From Haemophilus parainfluenzae (GTDB lineage Bacteria > Pseudomonadota > Gammaproteobacteria > Enterobacterales > Pasteurellaceae): a stretch of 64,000 nt of DNA. The translations under genes and the position numbers were made by a program. Below, piece after piece: positions 37,823-48,990 of the stretch. Below the pieces are notes generated by a model. The model ran no database searches and was not told the DNA's origin. It saw only the letters and a program-made list of their open reading frames with translations. Each line of letters opens with the position of its first letter. Position 1 is the first letter of the stretch. The DNA lies in contig NZ_LR134481.1 in assembly GCF_900638025.1 (NCBI RefSeq), positions 1,488,001-1,552,000 on the forward strand, in the 5' to 3' direction.

Positions 37823-40630
37823 ATGCAGCATTACAATGCCTTTGATGAATGGTTGGCTTCAACCGCTTTAGGTGGTTCTAATCAGTCTTATATTGAGGAA
37901 TTATACGAACGTTATTTAGAAGACCCATCTTCAGTCGATGAAAGCTGGCGTGCTACATTTGATGCATTGCCGAAAACAACCGCAGTAGAGCAACCACATT
38001 CACCAGTCCGTGATTATTTCCGTCGTTTAGCGCGAGAAAATACAACAGAAGCCGTGACGGTTATCGATCCAGAAGCCAGTGCCAAATTAGTCAAAGTACT
38101 CCAATTTATCAATGCTTATCGCTTCCGTGGTCATTTAGAAGCGAAACTAGACCCAATCAATTATTATCGTTGGAAAGTCTCCACCGTACCTGAGTTGGAT
38201 TACCGTTATCACGGTTTTACCGAGCAGGATCTTAATGAAACCTTCAATATTAATCACTATGTCTATCATCGCGATAACATCAAGTTAGGTGATTTAGCTG
38301 AAATGCTGAAAGAGACCTATTGTGGCTCAATTGGTCTTGAGTTTATGCATGTTCAGGATATGGAGCAAAAAAGTTGGTTACAAAGCAAATTAGAAAGCCA
38401 ATTAAATAAACCGCTCTTTACCAAAGAAGAAAAAATTAATTTATTAAGCGAATTGACCGCTGCAGATGGCTTAGAGCGTTATCTCGGTGCAAAATTCCCA
38501 GGTGCAAAACGTTTCTCTTTAGAGGGAAGTGATGCCTTTATTCCATTGATGAAAGAAATTATTCGTCATGCGAGCAAACAAGGTGTACAAGATGTGATGT
38601 TTGGTATGGCACACCGTGGTCGTTTAAATATGTTAGTAAACGTGCTCGGTAAGAAACCCGAAGATCTTTTCGACGAGTTTGCGGGTAAACATTCAGGCGA
38701 GCGTACAGGTGATGTGAAATACCACCAAGGTTTCTCTTCTGACTTCGCAGTCGGTGATCGTCGCGTGCATTTAACCCTTGCATTCAACCCATCCCATTTA
38801 GAAATTGTTAGCCCAGTAGTGATTGGTGCGGTACGTTCTCGTCAAACCAAAAAGAATGATACAGAGCGTAATCAAGTATTAGCGGTTACAGTTCATGGGG
38901 ATTCCGCAGTAGCGGGACAAGGTGTTGTACAAGAAACCTTGAATATGTCTAATGCACGTGGTTATACTGTTGGTGGAACAATCCGTATTGTGATCAATAA
39001 CCAAATTGGTTTTACCACCTCTAACCCAAATGACACCCGTTCAACAGAATACTGTACTGACATCGCGAAAATGATTCAGGCACCGATTATTCATGTTAAT
39101 GGTGATGATCCTGAAGCAGTCGCTTTTGCCGCGAGAATGGCGGTGGAATATCGCAATTTATTCAAACGCGATATTTTCATTGATCTGATTTCTTATCGTC
39201 GTCATGGTCATAATGAAGCGGATGAACCATTAGCCACTCAACCAATGATGTATAGCATCATTAAAAAACATCCAACGCCACGTAAAGTCTATGCAGATCG
39301 TTTAATTGCTGAAGGGATGATTACCGAAGAAGAAGCCATTGAAATGATGAATCTCTATCGTGATGCTTTAGATAACGGCGATCGCGTAGTGAAAGAGTGG
39401 CGAGAAATGAATACCGCCCAAATGGACTGGTTGCAATATCTCAACTATGACTGGACATCCCCTTACGAAAGTAAATTCCCACGAGAGCGTTTCCAAACTT
39501 TAGCGGAGCGTGTCAGTGAATATCCAGAAACCTTACGTGCTCATCCTCGTGTCGAAAAAATCTATGCTGATCGCCGTGAAATGGCAAAAGGCGAGAAATT
39601 GCTCGATTGGGGTATGGCAGAGACTATGGCATACGCAACCTTATTAGATGAAGGTGCTAATGTTCGTTTATCGGGTGAAGATGCAGGACGTGGTACGTTC
39701 TTCCATCGCCATGCAGTTGTGCATAATCAAAATGACGGGACAGGCTATGTGCCATTAACGCATTTGCACGCCAACCAAGGTCGTTTTGAGGTGTGGGATT
39801 CAGTATTATCCGAAGAAGCCGTATTGGCTTTTGAATATGGCTATGCGACAACAGATCCAAAAACATTAACCATTTGGGAAGCGCAATTTGGTGACTTTGC
39901 AAACGGCGCACAAATCGTGATTGACCAATTTATTAGTTCTGGCGAACAAAAATGGGGCAGAATGTGTGGCTTGGTGATGTTATTACCACATGGTTATGAA
40001 GGCCAAGGCCCAGAGCACTCATCCGCTCGTTTAGAACGTTATTTACAACTTTGTGCAGAACAGAATATGCAAGTGTGTATTCCATCTACACCAGCACAGG
40101 TTTACCACATGTTACGTCGTCAATCGATCCGTAAAATGCGTCGTCCATTAATTGGTATTTCACCAAAATCTTTATTACGTCATCCACTTGCCGTGTCAAG
40201 TTTAGATGAATTAGTAAATGGCACATTCCAAACAGTCATTGGTGAAATTGATAACATTGATCCGAAACAAGTTAAACGTGTAGTTCTATGTTCAGGTAAA
40301 GTGTATTACGATCTCTTGGAACAACGTCGTGCGAATAACCAAACAGATGTGGCGATTATTCGTATTGAGCAGCTTTATCCGTATCCACATGAAGATGTGA
40401 AGAAAGCGTTAGAGCCTTATGCTCATGTGATGGATTATGTATGGTGTCAAGAAGAGCCATTAAACCAAGGCGCTTGGTATTGTAGTAAGCATAACTTTGA
40501 CAGCTCGCTGCCAGAGCATGTGAAGTTAAAATATGCAGGTCGTCCTGCCTCTGCTTCACCAGCGGTAGGTTATATGTCTTTACACACCAAACAGCAAAAA
40601 CAATTGGTAGAAGACGCGCTGACACTGTAA
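37823..40630 (+). CDS. sucA: 2-oxoglutarate dehydrogenase E1 component
   Basis: A 935-residue thiamine-diphosphate enzyme that decarboxylates 2-oxoglutarate and transfers the succinyl group to SucB. Blocks include the N-terminal FDEWLASTALGGSNQSYIEELY, given here as FDEWLAST and SYIEELYERY, FGMAHRGRLNMLVNVLGK near residue 260, the ThDP/Mg region GDSAVAGQGVVQET and SYRRHGHNEADEP near 455, and SGEDAGRGTFFHRHA near 615. ATG 37823 after AAGGGG gives the family start; the frame open from 37703 is untranslated leader. sucB follows after 57 bases. Confidence 0.97.
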   Translation: MQHYNAFDEWLASTALGGSNQSYIEELYERYLEDPSSVDESWRATFDALPKTTAVEQPHSPVRDYFRRLARENTTEAVTVIDPEASAKLVKVLQFINAYRFRGHLEAKLDPINYYRWKVSTVPELDYRYHGFTEQDLNETFNINHYVYHRDNIKLGDLAEMLKETYCGSIGLEFMHVQDMEQKSWLQSKLESQLNKPLFTKEEKINLLSELTAADGLERYLGAKFPGAKRFSLEGSDAFIPLMKEIIRHASKQGVQDVMFGMAHRGRLNMLVNVLGKKPEDLFDEFAGKHSGERTGDVKYHQGFSSDFAVGDRRVHLTLAFNPSHLEIVSPVVIGAVRSRQTKKNDTERNQVLAVTVHGDSAVAGQGVVQETLNMSNARGYTVGGTIRIVINNQIGFTTSNPNDTRSTEYCTDIAKMIQAPIIHVNGDDPEAVAFAARMAVEYRNLFKRDIFIDLISYRRHGHNEADEPLATQPMMYSIIKKHPTPRKVYADRLIAEGMITEEEAIEMMNLYRDALDNGDRVVKEWREMNTAQMDWLQYLNYDWTSPYESKFPRERFQTLAERVSEYPETLRAHPRVEKIYADRREMAKGEKLLDWGMAETMAYATLLDEGANVRLSGEDAGRGTFFHRHAVVHNQNDGTGYVPLTHLHANQGRFEVWDSVLSEEAVLAFEYGYATTDPKTLTIWEAQFGDFANGAQIVIDQFISSGEQKWGRMCGLVMLLPHGYEGQGPEHSSARLERYLQLCAEQNMQVCIPSTPAQVYHMLRRQSIRKMRRPLIGISPKSLLRHPLAVSSLDELVNGTFQTVIGEIDNIDPKQVKRVVLCSGKVYYDLLEQRRANNQTDVAIIRIEQLYPYPHEDVKKALEPYAHVMDYVWCQEEPLNQGAWYCSKHNFDSSLPEHVKLKYAGRPASASPAVGYMSLHTKQQKQLVEDALTL

Positions 40631-40687
40631 AAGTTCGGTCGAAATTTCAGTAATTTTTAAAGAAAGAATAATTTAAAGGAAAATAAA

Positions 40688-41914
40688 ATGACAATTGAAA
40701 TTCTTGTTCCAGATTTACCGGAATCCGTTGCGGATGCAACTGTTGCAACATGGCATAAAAAAGTTGGTGAGACGGTAAAACGTGACGAAGTATTAGTAGA
40801 AATTGAAACAGATAAAGTGGTACTTGAAGTACCAGCCTTAAGCGATGGCGTAGTGACTGAAATTCTTCAAGAAGAAGGTGCAACCGTAGTAAGTAAACAG
40901 CTTTTAGGTAAACTTTCTACTCAACAGGCTGGTGATATTTCATCTAAAACAGTGAAAGACAATGAACCAACACCTGCTGATCGTCAAAGAGCAGCCATTG
41001 AAAATAGCCACAATAATTCAGCGGATCAAGGTCCTGCTATTCGTCGTTTATTAGCTGAACACGATTTAGATGCTGAGAAAATTCAAGGTTCTGGTGTGGG
41101 TGGTCGTATTACCCGTGAAGATATTGAACGTGAAGTGGCAAAACGTGACGCACAAAAAGCGAAACAAGATGTGGCAACAGAGCAGAATACTATTAGCACC
41201 GTGGCATATAGCTCTCGTTCAGAAAAACGCGTACCGATGACCCGTTTACGTAAACGTATTGCGGAACGTTTATTAGAAGCGAAAAATACCACCGCAATGC
41301 TCACTACATTCAATGAAGTGGATATGCAGCCGATTATGAAATTACGTAAAACATACGGCGAGAAATTTGAGAAACAGCATGGTGTACGTTTAGGCTTTAT
41401 GTCTTTCTACATCAAGGCTGTAGTTGAAGCGTTAAAACGTTATCCAGAAGTGAATGCCTCAATTGACGGTGATGACATTGTGTATCACAACTATTTTGAT
41501 ATTAGCATTGCCGTTTCAACCCCGCGTGGTTTAGTGACACCAGTATTACGCAATTGTGACAAACTCAGTATGGCGGATATTGAGAAACAAATTAAAGCAC
41601 TAGCAGAAAAAGGCCGTGATGGTAAATTAACCGTTGAAGATTTAACAGGCGGTAACTTCACCATTACTAATGGTGGCGTATTTGGTTCTTTAATGTCCAC
41701 ACCAATTATCAATCCACCGCAAAGTGCAATTTTAGGCATGCATGCCATCAAAGAGCGCCCGGTTGCGGTAGATGGCCAAGTGGTGATTCGTCCGATGATG
41801 TATTTGGCATTATCTTACGACCACCGCTTAATTGATGGTCGTGAATCAGTTGGTTTCTTAGTGGCGATTAAAGACTTATTAGAAGATCCAACTCGTTTAT
41901 TATTAGAAATTTAA
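40688..41914 (+). CDS. sucB: Dihydrolipoamide succinyltransferase (E2 of 2-oxoglutarate dehydrogenase)
   Basis: A 408-residue protein with one lipoyl domain (residues 1-77, lipoyl Lys in [11 protein letters not shown]), a peripheral-subunit-binding domain (about 115-150, [20 protein letters not shown]) and a catalytic acyltransferase domain from about 180 with the C-terminal [11 protein letters not shown]. It passes succinyl groups to CoA and forms the complex core. AAAGGAAA precedes the ATG. The E3 subunit is not in the window. Confidence 0.97.
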   Translation: MTIEILVPDLPESVADATVATWHKKVGETVKRDEVLVEIETDKVVLEVPALSDGVVTEILQEEGATVVSKQLLGKLSTQQAGDISSKTVKDNEPTPADRQRAAIENSHNNSADQGPAIRRLLAEHDLDAEKIQGSGVGGRITREDIEREVAKRDAQKAKQDVATEQNTISTVAYSSRSEKRVPMTRLRKRIAERLLEAKNTTAMLTTFNEVDMQPIMKLRKTYGEKFEKQHGVRLGFMSFYIKAVVEALKRYPEVNASIDGDDIVYHNYFDISIAVSTPRGLVTPVLRNCDKLSMADIEKQIKALAEKGRDGKLTVEDLTGGNFTITNGGVFGSLMSTPIINPPQSAILGMHAIKERPVAVDGQVVIRPMMYLALSYDHRLIDGRESVGFLVAIKDLLEDPTRLLLEI

Positions 41915-41918
41915 GCAC

Positions 41919-41992
41919 ACAGGCTTTTCTCTTTTGAGGGGAAAAGCCTTTTTTATATTGATGTGAATAAAAGGGCGGGAACAATGCCCGTC
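41919..41992. terminator. Terminators between sucB and the CytX-like gene
   Basis: AGGCTTTTC / GAAAAGCCT (41921-41949) followed by T6 ends sucAB. A second small stem, GGGC / GCCC (41973-41988), with T runs on both strands, serves the convergent permease gene. Confidence 0.8.
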
Positions 41993-42015
41993 TTTTTATA
42001 ATTAAAATCCAACCT

Positions 42016-43194
42016 TTATTTAGCTATTTTACGTACTAAGATTGCTAAGATAAAGGTAATGATGATAACAGGGAAAGTCAGACCTAAATCGGTTTCCCAA
42101 CCTTTTGCCATAAGGAAACGATAGAGTACGAAGCCGACAAACCAAACGCTGAGTCCAACACTATCAACTGATTTTTTAACATCATGCTGTTTGAGCACAA
42201 AGAAATCAGCGATAAGCACAGCGATCATTGGCGCGAATACTGAGCCAATAAAGAACAAGAAATGTTCGTATTCTGTTATAGGCAAGGTTGAGGCTAATAT
42301 AATGCCCACAATCACGGTAAGTACGGAGATTGGCGTGACTTTTAATTGAGGGAAAATATTGTTTAAACTCATGCCGGTGGAATAGGCGGGAAGAGCAGTG
42401 TTAATCATGGTAGAGGCGATGACAATTAATACGCCAATAACACTGACACCAGCAAGCGAAAGAATTTGTGAGATTTCAGATTTACCGGTTACTAATGCTG
42501 CACCTAAGCCAAGAGTATACATCCAGCAGCTGGTCGCGGTATAAGTCAGCGTTGAAAGTGCGGTCGTTTTAAATGGCGTTTCGCTATTCTTCGTATGGTC
42601 AGATACTACCGGTAACCAAGAAAGCGGCATGACGGCAGCAATTTCAACAGCTGTACCAAATTTAATATTTTGTGCTACATCCATGGCAATGAATGGTTTA
42701 TTCGCGACTTGAATACTAAGCCACAACATCAGTAAAAACATGGTAACAAGTGAAATGCTTTTGAAGATACCTAATTTAGTGAAGCCGAGTAGTAGCCAAA
42801 GTATGATGAGTATGCCTAAGCCAAGTGTAAGGAATGGAAAGATGGAAGCATCAGCTGTTTGATTTAAGATAGAAATGACTTCAGCCCCCATATAAATCAT
42901 GACAGCAGTCCATCCCATCAGTTGCATGGCATTGAGTAAAGAGAAAAGCGCAGAACCTTTTTCACCAAATGATATTTGTACCGTTTGCATGGCACTTTTT
43001 TTGGTTTTTGCACCGATGTAACCTGCACAGAAAAACATCGAACCACCAATAAAGTGTCCAACGATGATGGCAATTAAACCTTGTTTCCATCCTAGTGGTG
43101 CAAACCAAGTACCCGTGAGAATTTCTGCCATTGAAATAGCAGCAGTAAACCAAATGAGTGCAATAGCAAGATTGCTTGATTTTTTCGTTTGCAT
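42016..43194 (-). CDS. NCS1-family permease, CytX-like
   Basis: A 392-residue protein with 11-12 predicted helices of the cytosine/purine permease (NCS1) family. The opening AEILTGTWFAPLGWKQGL and GHFIGGSMFFCAGYIGAKT resemble CytX, a proposed carrier of the thiamine pyrimidine precursor hydroxymethylpyrimidine. No TPP riboswitch is recognisable in the 144-base gap upstream and no thi gene is adjacent, so the ligand is uncertain (cytosine or another pyrimidine possible). It is inserted between sucAB and sucCD on the opposite strand; TAAGGATAA precedes the ATG. Confidence 0.75.
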   Translation of the reverse strand: MQTKKSSNLAIALIWFTAAISMAEILTGTWFAPLGWKQGLIAIIVGHFIGGSMFFCAGYIGAKTKKSAMQTVQISFGEKGSALFSLLNAMQLMGWTAVMIYMGAEVISILNQTADASIFPFLTLGLGILIILWLLLGFTKLGIFKSISLVTMFLLMLWLSIQVANKPFIAMDVAQNIKFGTAVEIAAVMPLSWLPVVSDHTKNSETPFKTTALSTLTYTATSCWMYTLGLGAALVTGKSEISQILSLAGVSVIGVLIVIASTMINTALPAYSTGMSLNNIFPQLKVTPISVLTVIVGIILASTLPITEYEHFLFFIGSVFAPMIAVLIADFFVLKQHDVKKSVDSVGLSVWFVGFVLYRFLMAKGWETDLGLTFPVIIITFILAILVRKIAK

Positions 43195-43338
43195 GTTGTT
43201 ATCCTTAACATGAATTGTGGTTATTATGTCCCAGTATATAACTCAATATGGAAAGGGCAAGCCAAGAATTTAAAATAAAACAAAGTGCGGTCAAATTTTT
43301 GTTTGTTTCGCTAAACAACATCAAAATAGGAAGGAAAT

Positions 43339-44505
43339 ATGAATTTACATGAGTACCAAGCTAAGCAGCTTTTTAAGCAATATGCTCTACCTGTAAGTGA
43401 AGGTGTCGTGTGCCAAACAGCAGATGAAGCTGAAATGGCACTCTTTCAGCTGAATGGCGATGTTTGGATAGCGAAATGTCAAGTTCACGCAGGTGGACGC
43501 GGAAAAGCCGGTGGTGTAAAGCTCGTGCATAATGCAGAAGAAGCGCATGCTTTTGCGGATAAATGGCTTGGACAACATTTAGTAACCTTCCAAACCGATA
43601 AAAAAGGCCAACCCGTTAATAGCATTTATATTGAAGAAACCTGCCAGATTGATAAAGAACTCTACTTAGGCGCAGTGATTGATCGTGCTTCACAGAAAGT
43701 CGTTTTTATGGCATCTTCAGCGGGTGGCATGAATATTGAAGATGTGGCAAGAGAAACGCCTGAGCTAATCCATAAAGTCGCCATTGATCCTTTGGTTGGC
43801 GGTATGCCATATCAAGGTCGTGAATTAGCCTTTAAACTCGGTTTAAGTGGCGAGCAAAATAAGCAATTTGCTGCTATTTTTGTGAAATTGTCGCAGCTTT
43901 TTGTCGAAAAAGATTTTTCTTTAGTTGAAGTGAATCCACTCGTGGTAACAAAAGAAGGTCACTTACTTTGTCTCGATGCGAAAGTAGGCATTGATGATAA
44001 CTCACTTTATCGTCATCCTGAGCTGTTAGCCTTACGTGATTTAAGCCAAAGTGATTCTCGTGAAGCAGAAGCAGAAAAATATCAGCTCAATTATGTTGCC
44101 TTAGAAGGTGATATCGGCTGTATGGTTAATGGCGCCGGACTCGCTATGGGAACCATGGATATCGTGAAATTATATGGTGGTAACCCTGCAAACTTCCTTG
44201 ATGTTGGTGGTGGTGCAACGAAAGAGCGTGTGGCTGAGGCATTCAAAATTATTCTCACAGATAAAAATGTGAAATCTGTCTTAGTAAATATTTTTGGTGG
44301 AATTGTACGCTGCGATCTTATTGCTGAAGGTGTCGTAGCGGCGATTCAAGAAGTCGGTGTAAAAGTGCCTGTTGTGGTTCGATTAGAAGGAACCAATGCC
44401 CCACAAGGTAGAGCAATTTTAGCCGAAAGTGGTGTGAATTTAATTTCAGCACATAGTTTACAAGAAGCAGCACAAGCGGCAGTGAAAGCGGCAAAAGGAG
44501 AATAA
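43339..44505 (+). CDS. sucC: Succinyl-CoA synthetase, beta subunit (ADP-forming)
   Basis: A 388-residue subunit with an N-terminal ATP-grasp domain ([30 protein letters not shown]) and a CoA-ligase-type C-terminal domain ([29 protein letters not shown]). It binds nucleotide and succinate; sucD follows after 2 bases. AGGAAGGAAAT precedes the ATG. Product of the 2-oxoglutarate dehydrogenase reaction encoded nearby is its substrate in the forward direction. Confidence 0.97.
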   Translation: MNLHEYQAKQLFKQYALPVSEGVVCQTADEAEMALFQLNGDVWIAKCQVHAGGRGKAGGVKLVHNAEEAHAFADKWLGQHLVTFQTDKKGQPVNSIYIEETCQIDKELYLGAVIDRASQKVVFMASSAGGMNIEDVARETPELIHKVAIDPLVGGMPYQGRELAFKLGLSGEQNKQFAAIFVKLSQLFVEKDFSLVEVNPLVVTKEGHLLCLDAKVGIDDNSLYRHPELLALRDLSQSDSREAEAEKYQLNYVALEGDIGCMVNGAGLAMGTMDIVKLYGGNPANFLDVGGGATKERVAEAFKIILTDKNVKSVLVNIFGGIVRCDLIAEGVVAAIQEVGVKVPVVVRLEGTNAPQGRAILAESGVNLISAHSLQEAAQAAVKAAKGE

Positions 44506-44507
44506 TC

Positions 44508-45377
44508 ATGGCGATTTTAATTAATAAAGAGACAAAAGTAATTTGCCAAGGTTTCACTGGTGCGCAAGGGACATTTCACAGCGAACAGGCATTGACTTAT
44601 GGCACAAAGTTAGTGGGGGGCGTTTCACCGAATAAAGGCGGAACAACGCACTTAGGTTTGCCGGTATTTAATACCGTGCATGAAGCCGTGCAAGCTACAG
44701 GGGCTACGGCAACCATGATTTATGTGCCCGCACCATTTTGTAAAGATGCGATTTTAGAAGCCATTGATGCAGGTATTCAGTTGGTTGTCTGTATTACAGA
44801 AGGTATCCCAACGCTGGATATGTTGTTGGTAAAACAAAAATTAAATGAAACGGGAGTCGTGATGATCGGCCCGAATTGCCCAGGCGTGATTACACCAGAT
44901 GAATGCAAGATTGGGATTATGCCAGGTAATATCCATAAAAAAGGTAGAGTAGGCATTGTTTCTCGCTCAGGTACTTTAACCTATGAAGCGGTACAACAAA
45001 CGACAGATGAAGGTTTTGGTCAATCTACTTGCGTAGGAATCGGTGGCGATCCTATTCCAGGATCTAACTTCATTGATATTCTCAAACGTTTCCAAGACGA
45101 TCCTGAAACTGAAGCTATCGTGATGATAGGTGAAATCGGTGGCTCTGCAGAAGAAGAAGCGGCAGCGTTTATTAAATCTCATGTGACAAAACCTGTGGTG
45201 GCTTATATCGCAGGCGTGACGGCGCCAAAAGGTAAGCGTATGGGACACGCAGGCGCGATTATCAGCGGTGGAAAAGGGACGGCAGAAGATAAAATTGTTG
45301 CACTTGAAGCAGCTGGTGTGAAAACGGTGAGAAGTCTTGCTGAAATCGGTTCAGCCCTCCGTGAATTATTGAAATAA
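44508..45377 (+). CDS. sucD: Succinyl-CoA synthetase, alpha subunit
   Basis: A 289-residue subunit with a Rossmann CoA-binding domain ([18 protein letters not shown], cited as [15 protein letters not shown]) and the phosphohistidine motif [17 protein letters not shown] near residue 246. It pairs with SucC to form ATP from succinyl-CoA. AGGAGAATAATC precedes the ATG. The unit ends in a terminator made of two facing uptake signals. Confidence 0.97.
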   Translation: MAILINKETKVICQGFTGAQGTFHSEQALTYGTKLVGGVSPNKGGTTHLGLPVFNTVHEAVQATGATATMIYVPAPFCKDAILEAIDAGIQLVVCITEGIPTLDMLLVKQKLNETGVVMIGPNCPGVITPDECKIGIMPGNIHKKGRVGIVSRSGTLTYEAVQQTTDEGFGQSTCVGIGGDPIPGSNFIDILKRFQDDPETEAIVMIGEIGGSAEEEAAAFIKSHVTKPVVAYIAGVTAPKGKRMGHAGAIISGGKGTAEDKIVALEAAGVKTVRSLAEIGSALRELLK

Positions 45378-45392
45378 AATACTTAAAAAATG

Positions 45393-45433
45393 GACCGCAC
45401 TTTGGATTAGTTTTCAAAGTGCGGTCGTTTTTT
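45393..45433 (+). terminator. sucCD terminator (paired uptake signals)
   Basis: GACCGCACTTTG (45393-45404) and CAAAGTGCGGTC (45415-45426) form a 12-base stem with a 10-base loop and a T tract. Both arms are full uptake signals. Confidence 0.9.
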
Positions 45434-45499
45434 ATAACAAATTCTTATAACTACATCTAAATCAGTGTATAATCTCGTCAGTTTTTTAAGGACAAAATT

Positions 45500-46123
45500 A
45501 TGAGCCAATTTTTCTATATCCACCCTGAAAATCCGCAAGCGCGTTTGATTAATCAAGCGGTAGAAATTTTGCGTCAAGGTGGTGTCATTGTGTACCCGAC
45601 AGATTCGGGCTATGCCTTAGGCTGTATGATAGGCGATAAACATGCGATGGATCGTATTGTTGCGATTCGTAAATTGCCAGAAGGGCATAATTTTACGTTG
45701 GTATGTAGCGATTTATCCGAGCTTTCAACCTACGCAACGGTGAGCAATTCGGCTTATCGTTTAATTAAAAACAATACGCCGGGGCGTTATACTTTTATTT
45801 TGACGGCGACGAAAGAACTTCCACGCCGATTAATGACCTCAAAACGCAAGACTATTGGTTTGCGTGTGCCGGATAACCAAATTGCTTTGGATTTATTGAA
45901 CGCATTAGGTGAGCCGATTCTATCTTGCTCACTGATGTTGCCTGATAATGAACATATGACTTATTCTGATCCAGAAGAGATTCGTGAATGTTTAGAACGT
46001 CAAGTGGATTTAATTATTCATGGTGGCTATTTAGGCCAAGAGCCAACAACGGTGGTGGATTTAACGGAAGAATCGCCAGTGATTTTACGTGAAGGAAGTG
46101 GTAGTACCGATCCTTTCATTTAA
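45500..46123 (+). CDS. yciO: YciO-family protein (YrdC/Sua5 domain)
   Basis: A 207-residue protein with the YrdC fold, a relative of the threonylcarbamoyl-AMP synthase TsaC. Conserved parts are GGVIVYPTDSGYALGC near residue 27, AIRKLPEGHNFTLVC and RKTIGLRVPDN. It is close to E. coli YciO along its full length (206 residues). YciO in E. coli has weak or uncertain activity in tRNA t6A formation, so the role is not settled. TATAAT at 45467-45472 is a likely -10. rluB follows after 39 bases. Confidence 0.92.
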   Translation: MSQFFYIHPENPQARLINQAVEILRQGGVIVYPTDSGYALGCMIGDKHAMDRIVAIRKLPEGHNFTLVCSDLSELSTYATVSNSAYRLIKNNTPGRYTFILTATKELPRRLMTSKRKTIGLRVPDNQIALDLLNALGEPILSCSLMLPDNEHMTYSDPEEIRECLERQVDLIIHGGYLGQEPTTVVDLTEESPVILREGSGSTDPFI

Positions 46124-46162
46124 CTTATTTTAGACGCTTGGGAAAGCGACAAAGGAAAACAG

Positions 46163-47173
46163 ATGAAACCTATTCAAAAAACAGTCAGACAAGAACGTGA
46201 AAAACAAGCGGGAAAGCAACCGCACTTTGAGCGTAAAGAACGTAAAAGTGCGGTCAATTCTGACATCAAATCAACCCCTAAAGCTAAGGTGGCTAAACCC
46301 TCTCGTCAATCGACAGTAGAAGGTGAAAAATTACAGAAAGTGCTTGCGCGAGCAGGACAAGGCTCTCGTCGTGAAATTGAAGCGATGATTGCTGAGAACC
46401 GAGTGAGTGTCGATGGTAAAATGGCCACCCTTGGTGATCGTATTGATGTACATTCTGGTGTAAAAGTGCGTATTGATGGTCGTATCATCAATCTTCAACA
46501 AGCACAAAAAGAAGTATGCCGTGTATTAATGTATTACAAACCAGAAGGCGAACTTTGTACCCGCAGCGATCCTGAAGGTCGTGCAACTGTATTTGATCGT
46601 TTACCACGCTTAAATGGCGCAAGATGGATTGCAGTCGGTCGTTTAGATATTAATACTTCGGGCTTATTACTTTTCACGACAGATGGTGAATTAGCTAACC
46701 GTTTAATGCACCCAAGCCGTGAAGTTGAACGTGAATATTCCGTGCGCGTATTTGGTCAAGTGGACGATGCCATGTTAGCGCGTTTACGTAAAGGCGTGCA
46801 GTTGGAAGATGGTCCAGCTAATTTCAAAGAAATCAAATTTGCGGGCGGTGTTGGAATTAACCAATGGTACGATGTGACCTTAATGGAAGGTCGTAACCGT
46901 GAAGTGCGACGTTTATGGGAATCACAAGGTATTCAAGTGAGCCGCTTAATTCGTATTCGTTACGGCAACATTAAGCTAATGAAAGGCTTACCGCGTGGTG
47001 GCTGGGAAGAAATGGATCTGGAAAACGTCAACTATCTACGTGAGTTAGTGGGCTTACCACCAGAAACCGAAACCAAATTAGACGTAACCAAACCTCGTCG
47101 TCGACCAAAATCAGGTCAAATTCGTAAAGCAGTAAAACGTTATACTGAGTTAAGTAAACGCTATAAAAAATAG
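46163..47173 (+). CDS. rluB: 23S rRNA pseudouridine 2605 synthase RluB
   Basis: A 336-residue RsuA-family pseudouridine synthase. A basic low-complexity N-terminus (residues 1-50) precedes an S4 domain ([19 protein letters not shown]) and the catalytic domain with the Asp motif [19 protein letters not shown] near residue 156; the basic tail follows from about 310. Two facing uptake signals (46219-46227 and 46246-46254) lie inside the N-terminal coding region and there encode QPHF and KSAV, an example of coding sequence shaped by uptake signals. cysB starts 12 bases after its stop. Confidence 0.94.
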   Translation: MKPIQKTVRQEREKQAGKQPHFERKERKSAVNSDIKSTPKAKVAKPSRQSTVEGEKLQKVLARAGQGSRREIEAMIAENRVSVDGKMATLGDRIDVHSGVKVRIDGRIINLQQAQKEVCRVLMYYKPEGELCTRSDPEGRATVFDRLPRLNGARWIAVGRLDINTSGLLLFTTDGELANRLMHPSREVEREYSVRVFGQVDDAMLARLRKGVQLEDGPANFKEIKFAGGVGINQWYDVTLMEGRNREVRRLWESQGIQVSRLIRIRYGNIKLMKGLPRGGWEEMDLENVNYLRELVGLPPETETKLDVTKPRRRPKSGQIRKAVKRYTELSKRYKK

Positions 47174-48157
<984 letters not shown>

Positions 48158-48191
48158 AATAGCAGTTAAAAATTAAACTTTTTTATAGAAG

Positions 48192-48218
48192 AAAGGACGC
48201 GTTATAGCGTCCTTTTTT
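48192..48218 (+). terminator. cysB terminator
   Basis: AAAGGACGC / GCGTCCTTT with a 6-base loop and T6, about 35 bases after cysB; close to the end of the convergent broken gene. Confidence 0.85.
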
Positions 48219-48219
48219 G

Positions 48220-48615
48220 CTATTGTTTTTCATTTTGATTCTGAAGTTTCTCTTGTTTTGAATGATAAAAATAGAGGTATGTTAAACCAATTGGTGCGAT
48301 AAATACTGCGAACACAAAACACAGCATCATGGTTATGAATTTGATTATAAGCATGAATAGAGCATTAACAAAGAAAACATTATTTCCTAAAATATATTCA
48401 ATAATACTTTCATAAACAAATCAAGAATAGGGATATAAGAATAAACAAATTAATCCAAGGATTATATTAGTAAGAAATATAGATGAGTTACCAGTATGAC
48501 TGTAGTTGTTATATCCTATAACAGCCATAAATGTAAAAAAGATTGACCCGAATAAAAATTGACGAATATAGTAAGCTTTTGATAAGCCACCAAGAGTCTT
48601 AGATAAAAATGACAT
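48220..48615 (-). pseudogene. Small membrane protein gene with an in-frame premature stop
   Basis: From ATG 48615 (after AAGGAG) the frame runs 64 codons to TGA at 48423-48421. Reading through that stop, the same frame stays open for 66 more codons to TAG at 48222-48220, and the second part looks like real protein (FVYESIIEYILGNN, then a long hydrophobic stretch and LYFYHSKQEKLQNQNEKQ). The undamaged product would be about 131 residues with three or four membrane helices. One base change explains the break; a sequencing error is possible. Divergent to the XRE regulator with a shared operator. I do not recognise the family. Confidence 0.65.
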
Positions 48616-48630
48616 AACATCTCCTTATAG

Positions 48631-48679
48631 TTGAACCTAAAACGGGTACAAGTATAACTTGCACCTAAAATAGGTGCAA
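48631..48679. promoter_or_regulatory. Divergent overlapping promoters with a shared operator
   Basis: Rightward TTGAAC (48631-48636), 16 bases, TATAAC (48653-48658). Leftward TTGCAC (48679-48674), 17 bases, TATACT (48656-48651). A perfect 9-3-9 palindrome TTGCACCTA AAA TAGGTGCAA (48659-48679) covers the leftward -35 and the rightward start, and an imperfect copy (ACCTAAAACGGGT) lies in the rightward spacer. This is the layout of an autorepressor controlling both genes. Confidence 0.65.
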
Positions 48680-48933
48680 TGAGAAAATTAAGATTATCTA
48701 TTCATTCCGATGAATATATTTGGTTAAGAGAATTATTGCTTAATCGAAGAAAAGAGCTGGGTTTATCACAACGCGCATTTGGAGAAAAATTGGGCGTTGT
48801 ACATTCGTTTATTGGAAAAGTAGAGACTGGAGATCGTCGTTTAGATGTATTTGAATTCATCGAATATTGCAAAGGACTTAATTTAGATCCAATTCAGGTA
48901 TTAAGAGAAATTGAAGAAAAATTTAAAGTATAA
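48679..48933 (+). CDS. XRE-family helix-turn-helix regulator
   Basis: An 84-residue protein with a Cro/C1-type HTH in residues 20-74 (LLNRRKELGLSQRAFGEKLG, then VHSFIGKVETGDRRLDVFEF), which is nearly the whole protein. It should bind the palindrome directly in front of it. Its ATG overlaps the end of that palindrome; the leader would be only about 14 bases with weak AGGTG, so translation may be inefficient. It faces away from a small membrane-protein gene. Such pairs occur in small accessory or toxin-antitoxin-like modules. A terminator follows at 48954-48990. Confidence 0.88.
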   Translation: MRKLRLSIHSDEYIWLRELLLNRRKELGLSQRAFGEKLGVVHSFIGKVETGDRRLDVFEFIEYCKGLNLDPIQVLREIEEKFKV

Positions 48934-48953
48934 TATTTGTCATATAGTTTTAC

Positions 48954-48990
48954 AAAAGTGTATTGAGACATTGACTCAATACGCTTTTTT
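48954..48990 (+). terminator. Terminator after the XRE gene
   Basis: GTATTGAG / CTCAATAC (48960-48982) with a 7-base loop and T6; it also touches the end of the convergent MFS gene. Confidence 0.85.

Noticed and set aside
40356..40625. Minus-strand open frame of 89 codons opposite the end of sucA
   Set aside because: It is a shadow of a strongly conserved coding region, has no ribosome site and resembles no family.
43195..43338. TPP riboswitch before the CytX-like gene
   Set aside because: The conserved CTGAGA and the thi-box pattern ending in a GCCAGCG-like segment are not present on the minus strand in this gap.
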